This document shows, piece by piece, positions 1-7,916 of a stretch of 43,496 bases of DNA (within the stretch, counting starts at the first letter, position 1; the number at the start of each line of letters is the position of its first letter). The stretch lies in contig QIAA01000128.1 of the NCBI GenBank assembly GCA_003224905.1, forward strand, positions 1 through 43,496, given 5' to 3'. This stretch comes from Acidobacteriota bacterium. Lineage in GTDB: Bacteria > Acidobacteriota > Terriglobia > Terriglobales > Acidobacteriaceae. Made by a program: the position numbers and the translations under genes. The notes below the pieces were generated by a model. The model was given only the letters and a program-made list of their open reading frames with translations. It was not told the DNA's origin and searched no databases.

Positions 1-5
1 CTTCG

Positions 6-242
6 CTACTCGATCATCTCTAGCCCGCCTGCAGATAGTACGCTGGTTCCATCTTGAAAGACCAGTAAAGCACCGTCGGGTTGCGGCAATCCGCCGAGAA
101 ACCGAGGATCACTTCCGACCTGTGCAATGCTTTTCTGGTTGCTGATGTAATCATAGGCGGCGGTGCCCGGCCTAGCGGTAATCACCTTGAAGTCTGTGGG
201 CAACTCTCTGATGTGTTTCACTATTATCGTGGGTTGATCCAT
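6..242 (-). CDS. Small hypothetical protein, 78 aa
   Basis: I do not recognise the family. The start is supported by a strong Shine-Dalgarno AGGAGG about 9 bases upstream of the ATG (rev-comp of 249-255), better than most starts in this window. The product is soluble-looking, with no signal peptide, no membrane segment and no cysteines. The frame closes with TAG at 6-8, so the gene is complete even though it touches the window edge. It stands alone: the next 315 bases upstream hold no convincing gene. Confidence 0.6.
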   Translation of the reverse strand: MDQPTIIVKHIRELPTDFKVITARPGTAAYDYISNQKSIAQVGSDPRFLGGLPQPDGALLVFQDGTSVLSAGGLEMIE

Positions 243-557
243 TTTTGCTGGACCTCCTATTAGCTAGTGTGTGAAATGAATCGCTGTGAATGCAAGTGGA
301 CGTGAGAGGAAAATGATGCCTCGCGAACCTGTAGCGCCCCCTTCTATTCAGGGCCTGCATCATCGCCAGAATCACAGAGCGCAGGTACCCGCAGCACGCT
401 TTTTTTAATGCATTTGTTGCCGTTTCAGGCTCTCATCTGAGACAAACTCCTTCATCTGTAATCGGAAGATTTTGGCGAATGGGAGATTGCGAGCGCCAAC
501 GTGCGCCAACTTGCAGTTATTTGACAACATTCGGCAAATCAGTGGAAGACTGTCATC
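243..557. other. Intergenic, no gene seen
   Basis: No frame with a plausible start and ribosome binding site was found on either strand. It should hold the promoter of the minus-strand gene at 6-242 and of the plus-strand gene at 558, but I cannot point to convincing -35/-10 pairs. No strong hairpin was noticed. Confidence 0.4.
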
Positions 558-755
558 ATGCTTGAGCGACGACTATCGGTTCTTAAGTACCTGGGCAAGA
601 CGCCATTTTTTGCGACTTGCGAGAGATGCCATATCAAATTCTTCACTGCGCGAGAGCTCAAGCTAGTAGAGGCTGAGCAGAACATGCAGGAAAAGTTCGA
701 TAGCCACAAATGCAGGCCCGATGATGTCGGCCAAGTCGCTGCCTGGAAGAAATGA
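558..755 (+). CDS. Small putative zinc-binding protein, 65 aa
   Basis: The protein has a short basic N-terminus and a metal-site pattern C21-x2-C24 followed by H50-x-C52, within the block FFATCERCHIKFFTARE. Small orphan proteins with this block (aromatic-ATCE-x-CH-x-KFFT, then VEAE and H-x-C) are, from memory, common in Acidobacteriota; their role is not known to me. Length and the spacing of the Cys/His pairs fit a single zinc-ribbon-like fold. GGAAGA lies 10-15 bases upstream of the ATG. The stop overlaps an ATG of a following frame (752-1012, hydrophobic start, no recognisable family), which I do not call. Function unknown; nucleic-acid binding is only a guess. Confidence 0.65.
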   Translation: MLERRLSVLKYLGKTPFFATCERCHIKFFTARELKLVEAEQNMQEKFDSHKCRPDDVGQVAAWKK

Positions 756-984
756 CAATGGGAACTCTAGCTGTGATCAAGGCTTGCCGCTTGACGGTGC
801 TATCCATGGTGGTGATTGTCAGCGTCAGCGGACTGCACAACGGCAGAATTCAGTCTCTTCAAGCTTGTTCCGCAGCGATCAGGGAATCAGGAACTCACGT
901 TTCCTCCGATGAACATTCCTCAGCACGAACTATTGTTGCTTCAAGCTATAGAAATGCACAAAAGCCAACTACGCAGCTTGGGTA

Positions 985-1218
985 CTACTCATCTGCGTCC
1001 CAGACCACTTGAGGCTGCGAATTGCAAGCTGCCACATCTATTTGTTTCTGCTCCTCCGCAATCATCGCGGCTGCTTCGAGCGCCTCATTGATCGCCAGAA
1101 TGGCTAATGAGCAGCCTCCATTTCTGAAACTTGTCAAAGCGTACTTCTTGCAAAGAACTTCTCCTAATTTCATGAAGCGCTTCGACGGTCCTGGCTCTGA
1201 AAGAGGATAGGGTTTCAT
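985..1218 (-). CDS. Hypothetical protein, 77 aa
   Basis: Unrecognised. The reading frame has helix-like composition in its middle (about residues 38-60, alanine and glutamate rich) and is preceded by GGGGAAGC about 4-8 bases before the ATG, an acceptable ribosome binding site. There is no signal peptide or membrane segment. A competing plus-strand frame (ATG at 909) overlaps its 3' end, so the call rests mainly on the binding site. It lies between orphan small genes and the GT4/GH130 unit, with no visible functional link to either. Confidence 0.35.
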   Translation of the reverse strand: MKPYPLSEPGPSKRFMKLGEVLCKKYALTSFRNGGCSLAILAINEALEAAAMIAEEQKQIDVAACNSQPQVVWDADE

Positions 1219-1512
1219 AGCTTCCCCGCTATTTAACGCCGTTTCTAAGCGAATCTGCTGGCTTCCCCCCTCTTACCCGCAAGAAGGTTCACGCCAAACG
1301 TGTTGTCAATGCGACCAACGTCCAACTGCAATATGGTCAATTTTGACCAGTCCTCCTCGCCCAACAAGCCGATACTAGAAATCGGGGACTGCTGTCCGCG
1401 AGTAAATCTCCAGCAAAATGAGTAGCGTGTAGCATCACCGCCCGTTCCTGCTTCAATTCTGGTGAGCGGGTACTTACTCTGGACTTCACACCAATTCCGA
1501 GCAACCAGGCAC

Positions 1513-3930
1513 ATGTCAGTAATAGAAACACGTTCGACCGGAATATTCGATCTTGTTAGAGAGCGCCCCACAGCATCGCATCACGTGCCCCGGCCGCCCG
1601 TTCGGCTGCAATCGAGTGCGGGACTCCCGAGCCGGATCGCCGTCGTTGGCAACTATCTTCCGCGACAGTGCGGGATTGCCACTTTTACCACCGACCTGTG
1701 CGAAGCGATTTCCACTGAGTGTGCTGCAGCACGGTTATTCGCTGTGCCGGTCAACGACACGGAATCCGGGTATGACTATCCGGCACGAGTAAGGCTCGCG
1801 CTTGCGCAGGACGATCTGTCATCGTACGAGCAAGCCGCTGACTTTCTAAATTTCACTAATTTCGATTTGGTATGCCTGCAGCACGAGTATGGAATTTTCG
1901 GCGGTCCGGCGGGTAGTCACATTTTGGCTCTTCTCCGGCGACTGAAGATGCCAGTCATAACCACCCTGCATACAGTCCTTCGCGAACCGAGTCGTGACCA
2001 ACGGCGGGTGATGGAGGAGATCGCATCGCTATCGGACCGCCTTATCGTCATGAGCGAGCTGTCTTCCCAGTTCCTGCAAGAAATATTCAAAGTGCCCGGC
2101 AGCAAGATCGACATGGTTCCTCATGGCGTTCCCGACTTGCCATTCTTGGATCCCAACTTCTTCAAAGAACGCTTTAATGTGGAAGGAAAAGCGGTACTCC
2201 TCACCTTCGGCTTGCTCTCGCCGAATAAGGGAATTGAAAACGTTATTCAGGCACTGCCGCACATCTTGTCGAAGCACAAGAATGTCGTCTACATGGTCGC
2301 AGGCGCTACCCATCCTCACATTCTCCGCCGTGAAGGCGATCACTATCGCGCGGATTTGCAGGCTTTGGCGAAGAAAGTCGGAGTGGAGTCTAAGGTGATC
2401 TTCCACAACCGCTTCGTTACTCCCGAAGAAATGGTTGAATTCATCGGTGCGGCGGACATTTATATCACTCCTTACCGTCACGAAGCACAGGTTGTTTCCG
2501 GGACGCTGGCCTATGCGTTAGGTGCAGGCAAGGCGATTATCTCGACTCCGTACTGGCATGCGATCGAGTTGTTGGACGACCACCGCGGCGCTTTGGTTCC
2601 CTTCCAGAGTCCGGATGCCATCGCGCGAAAGACAATCGAACTCCTGGACACTCCTGCGGTACGCCACGCCATGCGTAAACGCGCTTACCTGTACGCGCGG
2701 GAAATGACCTGGAAGAGAGTCGCCCAGGGTTACATGGCGAGTTTTGAACAAGCTCGCAGTGATCGTATGCGGGAGCCACGCGTCATGTTCGCGGATGAAA
2801 CTGTCGCAAAATCCTTTAACAAGCTGCCATCGCTAAACCTGGATCATTTGCATCGGTTGACTGACGACACTGGCATGCTCCAGCATGCGACCTTTGCCGT
2901 TCCCAATTACTCCGAGGGGTACACCACCGACGATAACGCACGTGCTCTCGTTCTAACCGTCCTCCTCGAGCAACTTGGACAAGCGGAACCGATAGCAACC
3001 AACAATCTTGCCTCGCGGTATTTGGCTTTCTTGGGACACGCGCTGAATCCGGCAAACGGGAGATTCAGAAACCTCCTGAGTTATGCGCGCACGTGGAGCG
3101 ATGCGGAGGGGTCCGAGGATTGCCATGGGCGCGCGTTGTGGGCACTCGGGACTGTTCTGGGACGCTCTAAAGATCAAGCTCTCCGAGGTGCCGCGGGCCG
3201 TCTTTTCGAGATGGCCGTTTCGGCCGTGGTTGCCTTCACCAGTCCGCGCGCCTGGGCCTTTGCATTGCTGGGGATTCAGGAGTACCTCAATTGTTTTCCA
3301 GGCGACAGGGATGCTGGCAAAATGAGCTCGATCCTGGCAACCCGGCTTGTCGACATCTACGGCGCAAACCACTCACCGGAATGGGACTGGTTTGAAGATG
3401 TTCTGGCTTACTCAAACGCCAAGTTACCGCAAGCTGTCTTGATTGCCGGCACTCGCAGCTTGGATAACCAAATGGTGTCAGTCGGTCTCGGAGCACTGAA
3501 TTGGCTCACCGAAGTACAGCGTTGCGCAGGCAAGGATCATTTCGTGCCCATCGGTTCGCAAGGGTTTTATCGCAGGGGCTGCGAGAAGGCACGTTTCGAT
3601 CAACAACCTGTTGAAGCGGGCGGCGCCGTCTCCGCGTGTCTCGAAGCTTTTCGTGCTACGGGAGATGATCGTTGGCGCAAGGAAGCCTGGTCCGCCTTCA
3701 ACTGGTTCTTGGGACAGAATGACTTGCAAATTGCCCTGTATGATCCCACCACCGGCGGTTGTCGAGATGGTCTGCACCCTGAGCGCGTGAACGAAAACCA
3801 GGGAGCAGAGTCGACCCTGGCATTCCTGATGGCGCAGGTCGAAATGGGCCTGCTGGGAGAAATCGATTGTGCACCATCAACCCATGACCTGTGCAGCGAT
3901 CGCTATGAGGCCACTGCACATGTATTTTGA
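1513..3930 (+). CDS. GT4-family glycosyltransferase with large C-terminal helical domain
   Basis: Predicted retaining, sugar-nucleotide dependent glycosyltransferase of the GT4 (GT-B fold) family, cytoplasmic. Residues about 40-415 carry the GT-B pair of Rossmann domains: N-terminal block GNYLPRQCGIATFT, the inter-domain VPHGVPD, the nucleotide-side TFGLLSPNKGIENVI, and the C-terminal donor site region YRHEAQVVSGTLAYALGAGK with the GT4 acidic residue. Residues about 440-800 form a second domain with repeated helix-pair motifs (EGYTTDDNARAL, DCHGRALWALG) resembling an (alpha/alpha) toroid. Upstream in-frame GTG at 1462 is possible, but ATG 1513 fits where homology begins; the binding site is weak for both. 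Twenty-one bases separate it from the GH130 gene, so they are probably co-transcribed and act on the same glycan. Donor and acceptor cannot be read from sequence. Confidence 0.85.
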   Translation: MSVIETRSTGIFDLVRERPTASHHVPRPPVRLQSSAGLPSRIAVVGNYLPRQCGIATFTTDLCEAISTECAAARLFAVPVNDTESGYDYPARVRLALAQDDLSSYEQAADFLNFTNFDLVCLQHEYGIFGGPAGSHILALLRRLKMPVITTLHTVLREPSRDQRRVMEEIASLSDRLIVMSELSSQFLQEIFKVPGSKIDMVPHGVPDLPFLDPNFFKERFNVEGKAVLLTFGLLSPNKGIENVIQALPHILSKHKNVVYMVAGATHPHILRREGDHYRADLQALAKKVGVESKVIFHNRFVTPEEMVEFIGAADIYITPYRHEAQVVSGTLAYALGAGKAIISTPYWHAIELLDDHRGALVPFQSPDAIARKTIELLDTPAVRHAMRKRAYLYAREMTWKRVAQGYMASFEQARSDRMREPRVMFADETVAKSFNKLPSLNLDHLHRLTDDTGMLQHATFAVPNYSEGYTTDDNARALVLTVLLEQLGQAEPIATNNLASRYLAFLGHALNPANGRFRNLLSYARTWSDAEGSEDCHGRALWALGTVLGRSKDQALRGAAGRLFEMAVSAVVAFTSPRAWAFALLGIQEYLNCFPGDRDAGKMSSILATRLVDIYGANHSPEWDWFEDVLAYSNAKLPQAVLIAGTRSLDNQMVSVGLGALNWLTEVQRCAGKDHFVPIGSQGFYRRGCEKARFDQQPVEAGGAVSACLEAFRATGDDRWRKEAWSAFNWFLGQNDLQIALYDPTTGGCRDGLHPERVNENQGAESTLAFLMAQVEMGLLGEIDCAPSTHDLCSDRYEATAHVF

Positions 3931-3951
3931 AGTTTCCTCCTTCTTGGTGAA

Positions 3952-4941
3952 ATGCCCATGAGCGTTGCCACAACGGTACGTTACGAGCCTCTGCTCCTTC
4001 GCCATCCTGCGAACCCGATCCTAACGGACAAGGATTGGCCATACTCCATTAATAGTGTCTTCAATGCAGGTGCGACCCTGCTTGCAGACGGCACAACGCT
4101 GCTGCTCTGCCGGGTGGAAGACCGACGTGGCCTATCCCATCTTTGCGCTGCCCGCTCTCGAAACGGCGTGGATGGCTGGCAAATTGATAGTGAACCGACG
4201 CTGATGCCGAGCCCGAAGGACTATCCAGAAGAGCTCTGGGGCATCGAGGATCCTCGTATCACTTTCGTCCCCGAACTGCAACAGTATGTTGTCACTTACA
4301 CGTCCTACTCGCGCGGTGGCCCCGGAGTGTCTCTAGCTCTGACCAAGGATTTTCGCAGCTTCGAGCGCTATGGCGTCATCATGCCACCCGATGACAAAGA
4401 CTCCGCACTTTTGCCTCGGAGAATTGACGGTTATTGGGCGCTCATCCACCGCCCAATGACACCACTCGGGTCACACATGTGGATTTCGTACTCCCCTGAC
4501 CTGCGCCATTGGGGCAGACACCGGCTCGTGTTGGAAGCACGCCGAGGCGCCTGGTGGGATGCAAACAAGATTGGTTTGTCACCACCGCCCATCGAGACTT
4601 CCCGGGGGTGGTTAGTGTTCTACCATGGGGTACGGCACACGCCCTCGGGCTGCCTGTATCGATTGGGCTTGGCCCTCTTTGACCTGCAAAATCCAGAAAA
4701 GTGCCTGCTTCGGGGCGACTCGTGGATCTTTGGGCCGGAGGCCGACTATGAACGTAGTGGCGATGTGAAGGATGTCGTGTTTCCGTGCGGCTACACTATC
4801 GATCTGGACGGCGACACCATTAACCTCTACTACGGAGCTGCTGATTGCTCGATTGCCCTGGCGCGGGGAAGCGTTCGTTCTCTACTAACCTGGCTAGACG
4901 CCAATGGAAGTTTTGAGCGAAGGCGAGATCAGGACCGATGA
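3952..4941 (+). CDS. GH130 family glycoside phosphorylase-like protein
   Basis: A five-bladed propeller enzyme of family GH130, which contains phosphorylases (and some hydrolases) acting on beta-mannosidic linkages. Visible marks: FNAGATLL near residue 37, CRVEDRRG near 53, the catalytic-acid block GIEDPRI with D100, the segment DDKDSALLPRRIDGYW, WISYSPDLRHWG, and WWDANKIG followed by WLVFYHGV. The retained Arg and Lys positions (RVED, NKIG) are those used for phosphate in the phosphorylase members, so phosphorolysis is more likely than hydrolysis, but this is inference. Length (329 aa) is normal. No signal peptide, so cytoplasmic. ATG 3958 is an alternative start two codons in. Its stop overlaps the start of the next small gene (ATGA). 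Confidence 0.85.
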   Translation: MPMSVATTVRYEPLLLRHPANPILTDKDWPYSINSVFNAGATLLADGTTLLLCRVEDRRGLSHLCAARSRNGVDGWQIDSEPTLMPSPKDYPEELWGIEDPRITFVPELQQYVVTYTSYSRGGPGVSLALTKDFRSFERYGVIMPPDDKDSALLPRRIDGYWALIHRPMTPLGSHMWISYSPDLRHWGRHRLVLEARRGAWWDANKIGLSPPPIETSRGWLVFYHGVRHTPSGCLYRLGLALFDLQNPEKCLLRGDSWIFGPEADYERSGDVKDVVFPCGYTIDLDGDTINLYYGAADCSIALARGSVRSLLTWLDANGSFERRRDQDR

Positions 4942-5090
4942 ACCCGCTGCTTTGGATTTTCCAATTTGCCTTTGGGTGCCGCCACCGTCACATGAGTCGT
5001 GTGTTCACGATCAAACACCGCACGTATCGGGTCTGCTTTGATTGTGGAAGCGAATTCGAGTTACCCGCCGTGCATGCAGCCACCGTCTAG
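4938..5090 (+). CDS. 50-aa Cys/His peptide translationally coupled to GH130
   Basis: A short gene easily missed by gene finders. Its ATG overlaps the GH130 stop in the classic ATGA arrangement, which argues for translational coupling. The product begins MNPLLWIFQFAFG, then C14-x-H16-x-H18, the core SRVFTIKHRTYRVCFDCG with C33-x2-C36, and a short tail. Two Cys/His clusters on a strand-rich core suggest a tiny zinc ribbon. Similar peptides (C-x-H, then SR-x-FT-x-K-x-x-x-Y-x-VC-x-DCG) are familiar to me from Acidobacteriota, function unknown. The hydrophobic N-terminus may pack on a partner or a membrane. Confidence 0.7.
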   Translation: MNPLLWIFQFAFGCRHRHMSRVFTIKHRTYRVCFDCGSEFELPAVHAATV

Positions 5091-5178
5091 CATCCCGATC
5101 TCCTTGAGAGAGTTGAACGATGATGGGGAGAACTGAACCATCCTCGATCCGTACTTTGCGCAGAAGGCCCAGCGTCAT

Positions 5179-5280
5179 TCATGCACGTCGAGAAGTAATC
5201 TTAGCTTGCCGGAACGCGGGGTGCCGCAGCTTGCGCAGTGCCTTGGCTTCGATCTGGCGAATGCGCTCGCGGGTTACGAA
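5179..5280 (-). pseudogene. 3' fragment of an rpoD-type sigma factor (region 4.2)
   Basis: On the minus strand this stretch reads FVTRERIRQIEAKALRKLRH, the signature of sigma-70 region 4.2, the helix-turn-helix that binds the -35 element, followed by a diverged tail and a TGA at 5179-5181. Only the last 33 codons are present. No start, no region 1-3 and no upstream in-frame homology exist here. The fragment is abruptly bounded on its 5' side by a repeat unit (rev-comp GTGCCCTACGTTTCG at 5278-5292) that recurs at 5350-5384. It is therefore a displaced gene end, not a functional sigma factor. Confidence 0.75.
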
Positions 5281-5349
5281 ACGTAGGGCACCCGCATTAC
5301 TTCAAGCGCTTCCACTTCTCGCGAGGCTTTAGCTGTTCGCCGATTGCTT

Positions 5350-5384
5350 CCCACGTTTCGAAAAGCACGAAACGTGGGGCACCC
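5350..5384. repeat. Palindromic repeat unit (CGAAACGTGGG family)
   Basis: A perfect 11-bp stem (CCCACGTTTCG at 5350-5360, CGAAACGTGGG at 5368-5378) with a 7-base loop. The half-unit with its GCACCC extension recurs at 5277-5292 and, diverged, at 12943-12957; a relative with the same layout is at 6861-6892. It sits between convergent genes but lacks a T-tract, so it is better read as a dispersed palindromic repeat than as a terminator. Confidence 0.6.
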
Positions 5385-5429
5385 ACTTCCCTTCCGCGGA
5401 TTCGCGCGCGGATTTTTCTCGCTCCTTGT

Positions 5430-6173
5430 CTACTTGTCGTCTGGGTAGTAGTACCTGCCGTCGGCGGATAACTCCAGGTCTCGCGGATTTCTCCGGCGTT
5501 CGGCTTTGACCTCCTTTTTCGCTGCTTCGTTCTTTTCTTCTCCGTTCTTGTTTTCCTCAGCGTTGGCTTGTTTGGGCAGGGTCCAGGGGGCGTAGCGCTC
5601 GCGGACAGATCGCGGCGTGGGCTCCATGCCGGACTGCTTCTTCATCTGATCGATGACGCGGATGGTGAGATCCGTGAGGTCGTAATCGTCGAGGTTAATT
5701 TTGCCGTCGGCGGTTTCTTCGAAATCGCCGTTCTTCCAGAGCGGCTGGCCGAGGCGGGTTTCCGCGGTTTTCCTGGGGTCGATGACGATTTCGTTCTTGG
5801 TCTCGGGCTCGAAGTTGGTGTGCTTCAGGTTGGAGGAGGCGATCTGCAGGCCGTAGAAGAGAAGGCCAGCGGTCTTTTGCGGGATCTGGCCTTCGAGCAG
5901 GAGCTGCATGATCTGCATGACCGAGAGCTGGATGGCGTTGGCGTCTTCGAGCACGGGCAGGGTGATGGTGGCTCTTACCCTTCGGGCCCGAGCTGAGTTG
6001 ATGACGAGCTTGCGCTCGTGCCATTGCTGGTGGAAGAAGCAGAAGCGGTGGTCTTTGAGGGCGGGGGAGCCGCACTGGGTGCCGTTGACCTTGAGGTGGC
6101 GGCAGCGGGGGATGTTCAGGCTGAAGGGGCTGGTGAGTTTGTAGGCTTCGGGTTTTTTGGTGGATCTATGCAT
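5430..6173 (-). CDS. Orphan protein with N-terminal CCCH-type motif, 247 aa
   Basis: Residues 22-48 carry C24-x9-C34-x10-C45-x2-H48 within CRHLKVNGTQCGSPAL and FCFFH, a likely zinc site. A conserved-looking helical block follows (LPVLEDANAIQLSVMQIMQ, then TAGLLFYGLQIASSN), and the C-terminal third is charged and low-complexity (Lys/Glu/Asn rich, residues about 205-235). I recognise the first two blocks as a protein type that recurs in Acidobacteriota genomes, often in several copies; no function is known to me. The gene is bordered by repeats on both sides (the palindrome at 5350 downstream, the CAGTGGCTAGTGG-type array and 130-bp repeats upstream), suggesting an accessory location. The upstream region shows no clear ribosome binding site (TCCATGC before the ATG). 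Confidence 0.7.
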   Translation of the reverse strand: MHRSTKKPEAYKLTSPFSLNIPRCRHLKVNGTQCGSPALKDHRFCFFHQQWHERKLVINSARARRVRATITLPVLEDANAIQLSVMQIMQLLLEGQIPQKTAGLLFYGLQIASSNLKHTNFEPETKNEIVIDPRKTAETRLGQPLWKNGDFEETADGKINLDDYDLTDLTIRVIDQMKKQSGMEPTPRSVRERYAPWTLPKQANAEENKNGEEKNEAAKKEVKAERRRNPRDLELSADGRYYYPDDK

Positions 6174-6192
6174 GGATGTATGGCTCCGTTAT

Positions 6193-6231
6193 GAAGTGGT
6201 TAGTGGCTAGTGGTCAGTGGCCAGTGGCTTC
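6193..6231. repeat. Short GTGGCTAGTGG-type repeat array
   Basis: Degenerate tandem units of the form AGTGGCTAGTGG/CAGTGGCCAGTGG, with GAAG..CTTC ends that pair. The same unit occurs at 23273-23335. Noncoding. Confidence 0.5.
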
Positions 6232-6268
6232 ATTGGTTAGCCGATAGCCGTTAGCCGCTGGCGAAATG

Positions 6269-6400
6269 GATATACCCCTCGATCCCTGATCTTCTGGAAT
6301 CATCGGGTTAGCGGGAGAACATAAACAAAATCTTTGAAAAGAAATGAGTTGCGGGCAAAATCTAGATATTGTGAGACTTAGTGGCACGAATTGAACCTCC
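6269..6400. repeat. 130-bp direct repeat, copy 1
   Basis: Copy 1 of a long imperfect direct repeat; the partner is at 6583-6716 in the same orientation. Shared landmarks in order: TATACCCC-like start, ATCTTCTGGAATCAT, GGTTAGCGGGAGAAC, CAAAATCTTT, GAAATGAGTTGCGGGCAAAA, GTGAGACTTAG and ACCTCC at the end. No coding capacity and no obvious terminal inverted repeats. Confidence 0.8.
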
Positions 6401-6499
6401 ATAATGAGTTCGAGCGCGCTCCTTACAGTGCTTATTCGGAAGGGAAAGCGAGAACCCGACCTCAGACGCTAAAGCGCGAGCAATTTTCGACGCCGGAGC

Positions 6500-6520
6500 G
6501 GCACGACTGGAAGTCGTGCC
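6500..6520. repeat. Hairpin repeat between the two direct repeats
   Basis: Perfect 9-bp stem GGCACGACT / AGTCGTGCC around a 3-base loop, in the 180-bp spacer between the two direct repeats. No T-tract follows, so a REP-like palindrome is more likely than a terminator. Confidence 0.5.
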
Positions 6521-6582
6521 CTTCCCGTCTCTGCTCCAAAAGACGTTTGCCGCGATGGACGCGCAGATCAGCCGGAAAGAGG

Positions 6583-6716
6583 TATATCCCCCCTGGAGGG
6601 GTGATCTTCTGGAATCATGAGGTTAGCGGGAGAACCGGGGCAAAATCTTTGGAAAGAAATGAGTTGCGGGCAAAATATAGATAACGTGAGACTTAGCGGC
6701 ACAGAGTTAGACCTCC
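6583..6716. repeat. 130-bp direct repeat, copy 2
   Basis: Copy 2 of the repeat at 6269-6400, same orientation, about 314 bases downstream. It differs by scattered substitutions and a richer C/G start, so the duplication is not very recent. The plus-strand frame through this region is an artefact of the repeat. Confidence 0.8.
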
Positions 6717-6997
6717 GTATGAACGTACTACTTACCTTTATGGGGCAAATCTAGGAGTGAGGTCAAGGGAAATCGGTGGGCAGTGCCGCGTCTCGGCGGG
6801 ATGTGCAGTCCCAGCCTAGGTGGCAGTTGCGCCTGATCGGCGCCAGAATGGGTTTGTCTTCCCCACCCTTCGAAAACCGCGAAGGATGGGGCAACTGTGA
6901 TCTTTCAACACGTTGTTCCCGAGAAGTGAATAGTCCATTCGAGCAACACCGGAGAAGCTGATGGTGCTGACCAATCCGCTTCGAAGGAGTCGAACGA

Positions 6998-7916
6998 ATG
7001 GACCTTCACCAGAATGCCCGACTTACCTTTCGTAGTCGAGAGACTTTAGCCAACAAGATTATGATCGAGAAGCTGACGTTGAAGGCGGCTGCAGCCGCCT
7101 TCAACGTCAGCCGAAAGACGCTATCGCAGCTTGGGGTTGCCCGGCTTGCGGGATCGTTCCTCGCGTCCCTCCATAGCCCCCGCCGAACTTCGTCGGAGCT
7201 GATCGCTCAGGTCATCGGCCTGCGTCGCCAGTTGCGCCCGCCCCGCCTGTCACATCGCGCAAGCCACCCATCTCAGCCCCGCCACCGTCAGCCGCATCCT
7301 GCAGCGCGCTCAGTTGAACCGCTGGCGTCATCTGCATCCCGCTCCGCCCGTCGTACGCTACCAGCATCCCGCTCCCGGCGATCTGCTGCATCTCGACTTC
7401 AAGGGCATGACCCGCTAGCAGCAGGTCTCCATTCGGGGCGACGGTCGGCGGCGCGGCCGCCCTCAGTTCGCCGGCTGGCAGGCTCTGCACGTCGCCATCG
7501 ACGATCACTCCCGCCTCGCCTTCTCCCGCATGCTGCCCAACCAGCAAACCCAAACCGCCATCGCCTTCCTGCGCGCCGCCGTCGCCTTCTACGCCCAGCA
7601 CGGCATCTCCATCCGCCGCCTGCTCACCGACAATGGCTCCTGCTATCGCTCCCGGCACTTCCACGCCGCCTGCCTCCAACTCGGCATCCAGCACCGCTTC
7701 ACCCGTCCTTACACTCCCCGCACCAACGGCAAGGCGGAACGCTTCATCCAAACCGCTCTGCGCGAGTGGGCCTACGTTCGCCATTACCTCAACTCTGAGG
7801 AGCGCGATCAGCATCTCTCGCCCTGGCTAGAGCATTACAACTTCCACCGTCCGCATGCTAGTCTCGGTTACGCTCCGCCCATCAGCCGGGCTATTCCGCC
7901 GGGTACAACGTCTTGA
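6998..7916 (+). pseudogene. IS481-family DDE transposase, frameshifted and with in-frame stop
   Basis: The N-terminus MDLHQNARLTFRSRE and the helix-turn-helix segment LTLKAAAAAFNVSRKT are typical of IS481-group transposases. The frame then shifts near 7240-7262: after LRRQLRPP the family continuation (IAQATHLSPATVSRIL) is read in another frame. A TAG at 7418-7420 interrupts right after LHLDFKGMTR. The rest reads on to YTPRTNGKAERFIQ and ends at 7914-7916. All three catalytic acids are still recognisable (D in LHLDFKG, D in LTDNGS, E in KAERFIQ), so decay is fairly recent. No intact product can be made without recoding twice. Confidence 0.85.
7072..7111. repeat. Perfect 40-bp palindrome inside the IS481 transposase gene
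   Basis: Every position from 7072 to 7111 pairs with its mirror around the 7091/7092 centre, with no spacer. The arms begin GCTGACGTTGAAGG and end at the GCTGCAGC core. It encodes the KLTLKAAAAAFNVS part of the helix-turn-helix, so the palindrome coexists with a conserved coding sequence. Confidence 0.9.

Noticed and set aside
752..1091. Two overlapping plus-strand frames after the 65-aa gene
   Set aside because: One starts with an ATGA overlap and a hydrophobic stretch, but neither shows a recognisable family, and they compete with each other and with the minus-strand frame at 985-1218.
1245..1571. 108-codon minus-strand frame overlapping the GT4 start
   Set aside because: No ribosome binding site at either possible start and overlaps a confident gene; a short real gene cannot be fully excluded.
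5568..5996. 142-codon plus-strand frame
   Set aside because: Antisense to the CCCH orphan gene; composition typical of a shadow frame.
7212..7814. 200-codon minus-strand open frame in the IS
   Set aside because: Gly/Val/Ala-rich shadow of the transposase gene on the other strand.
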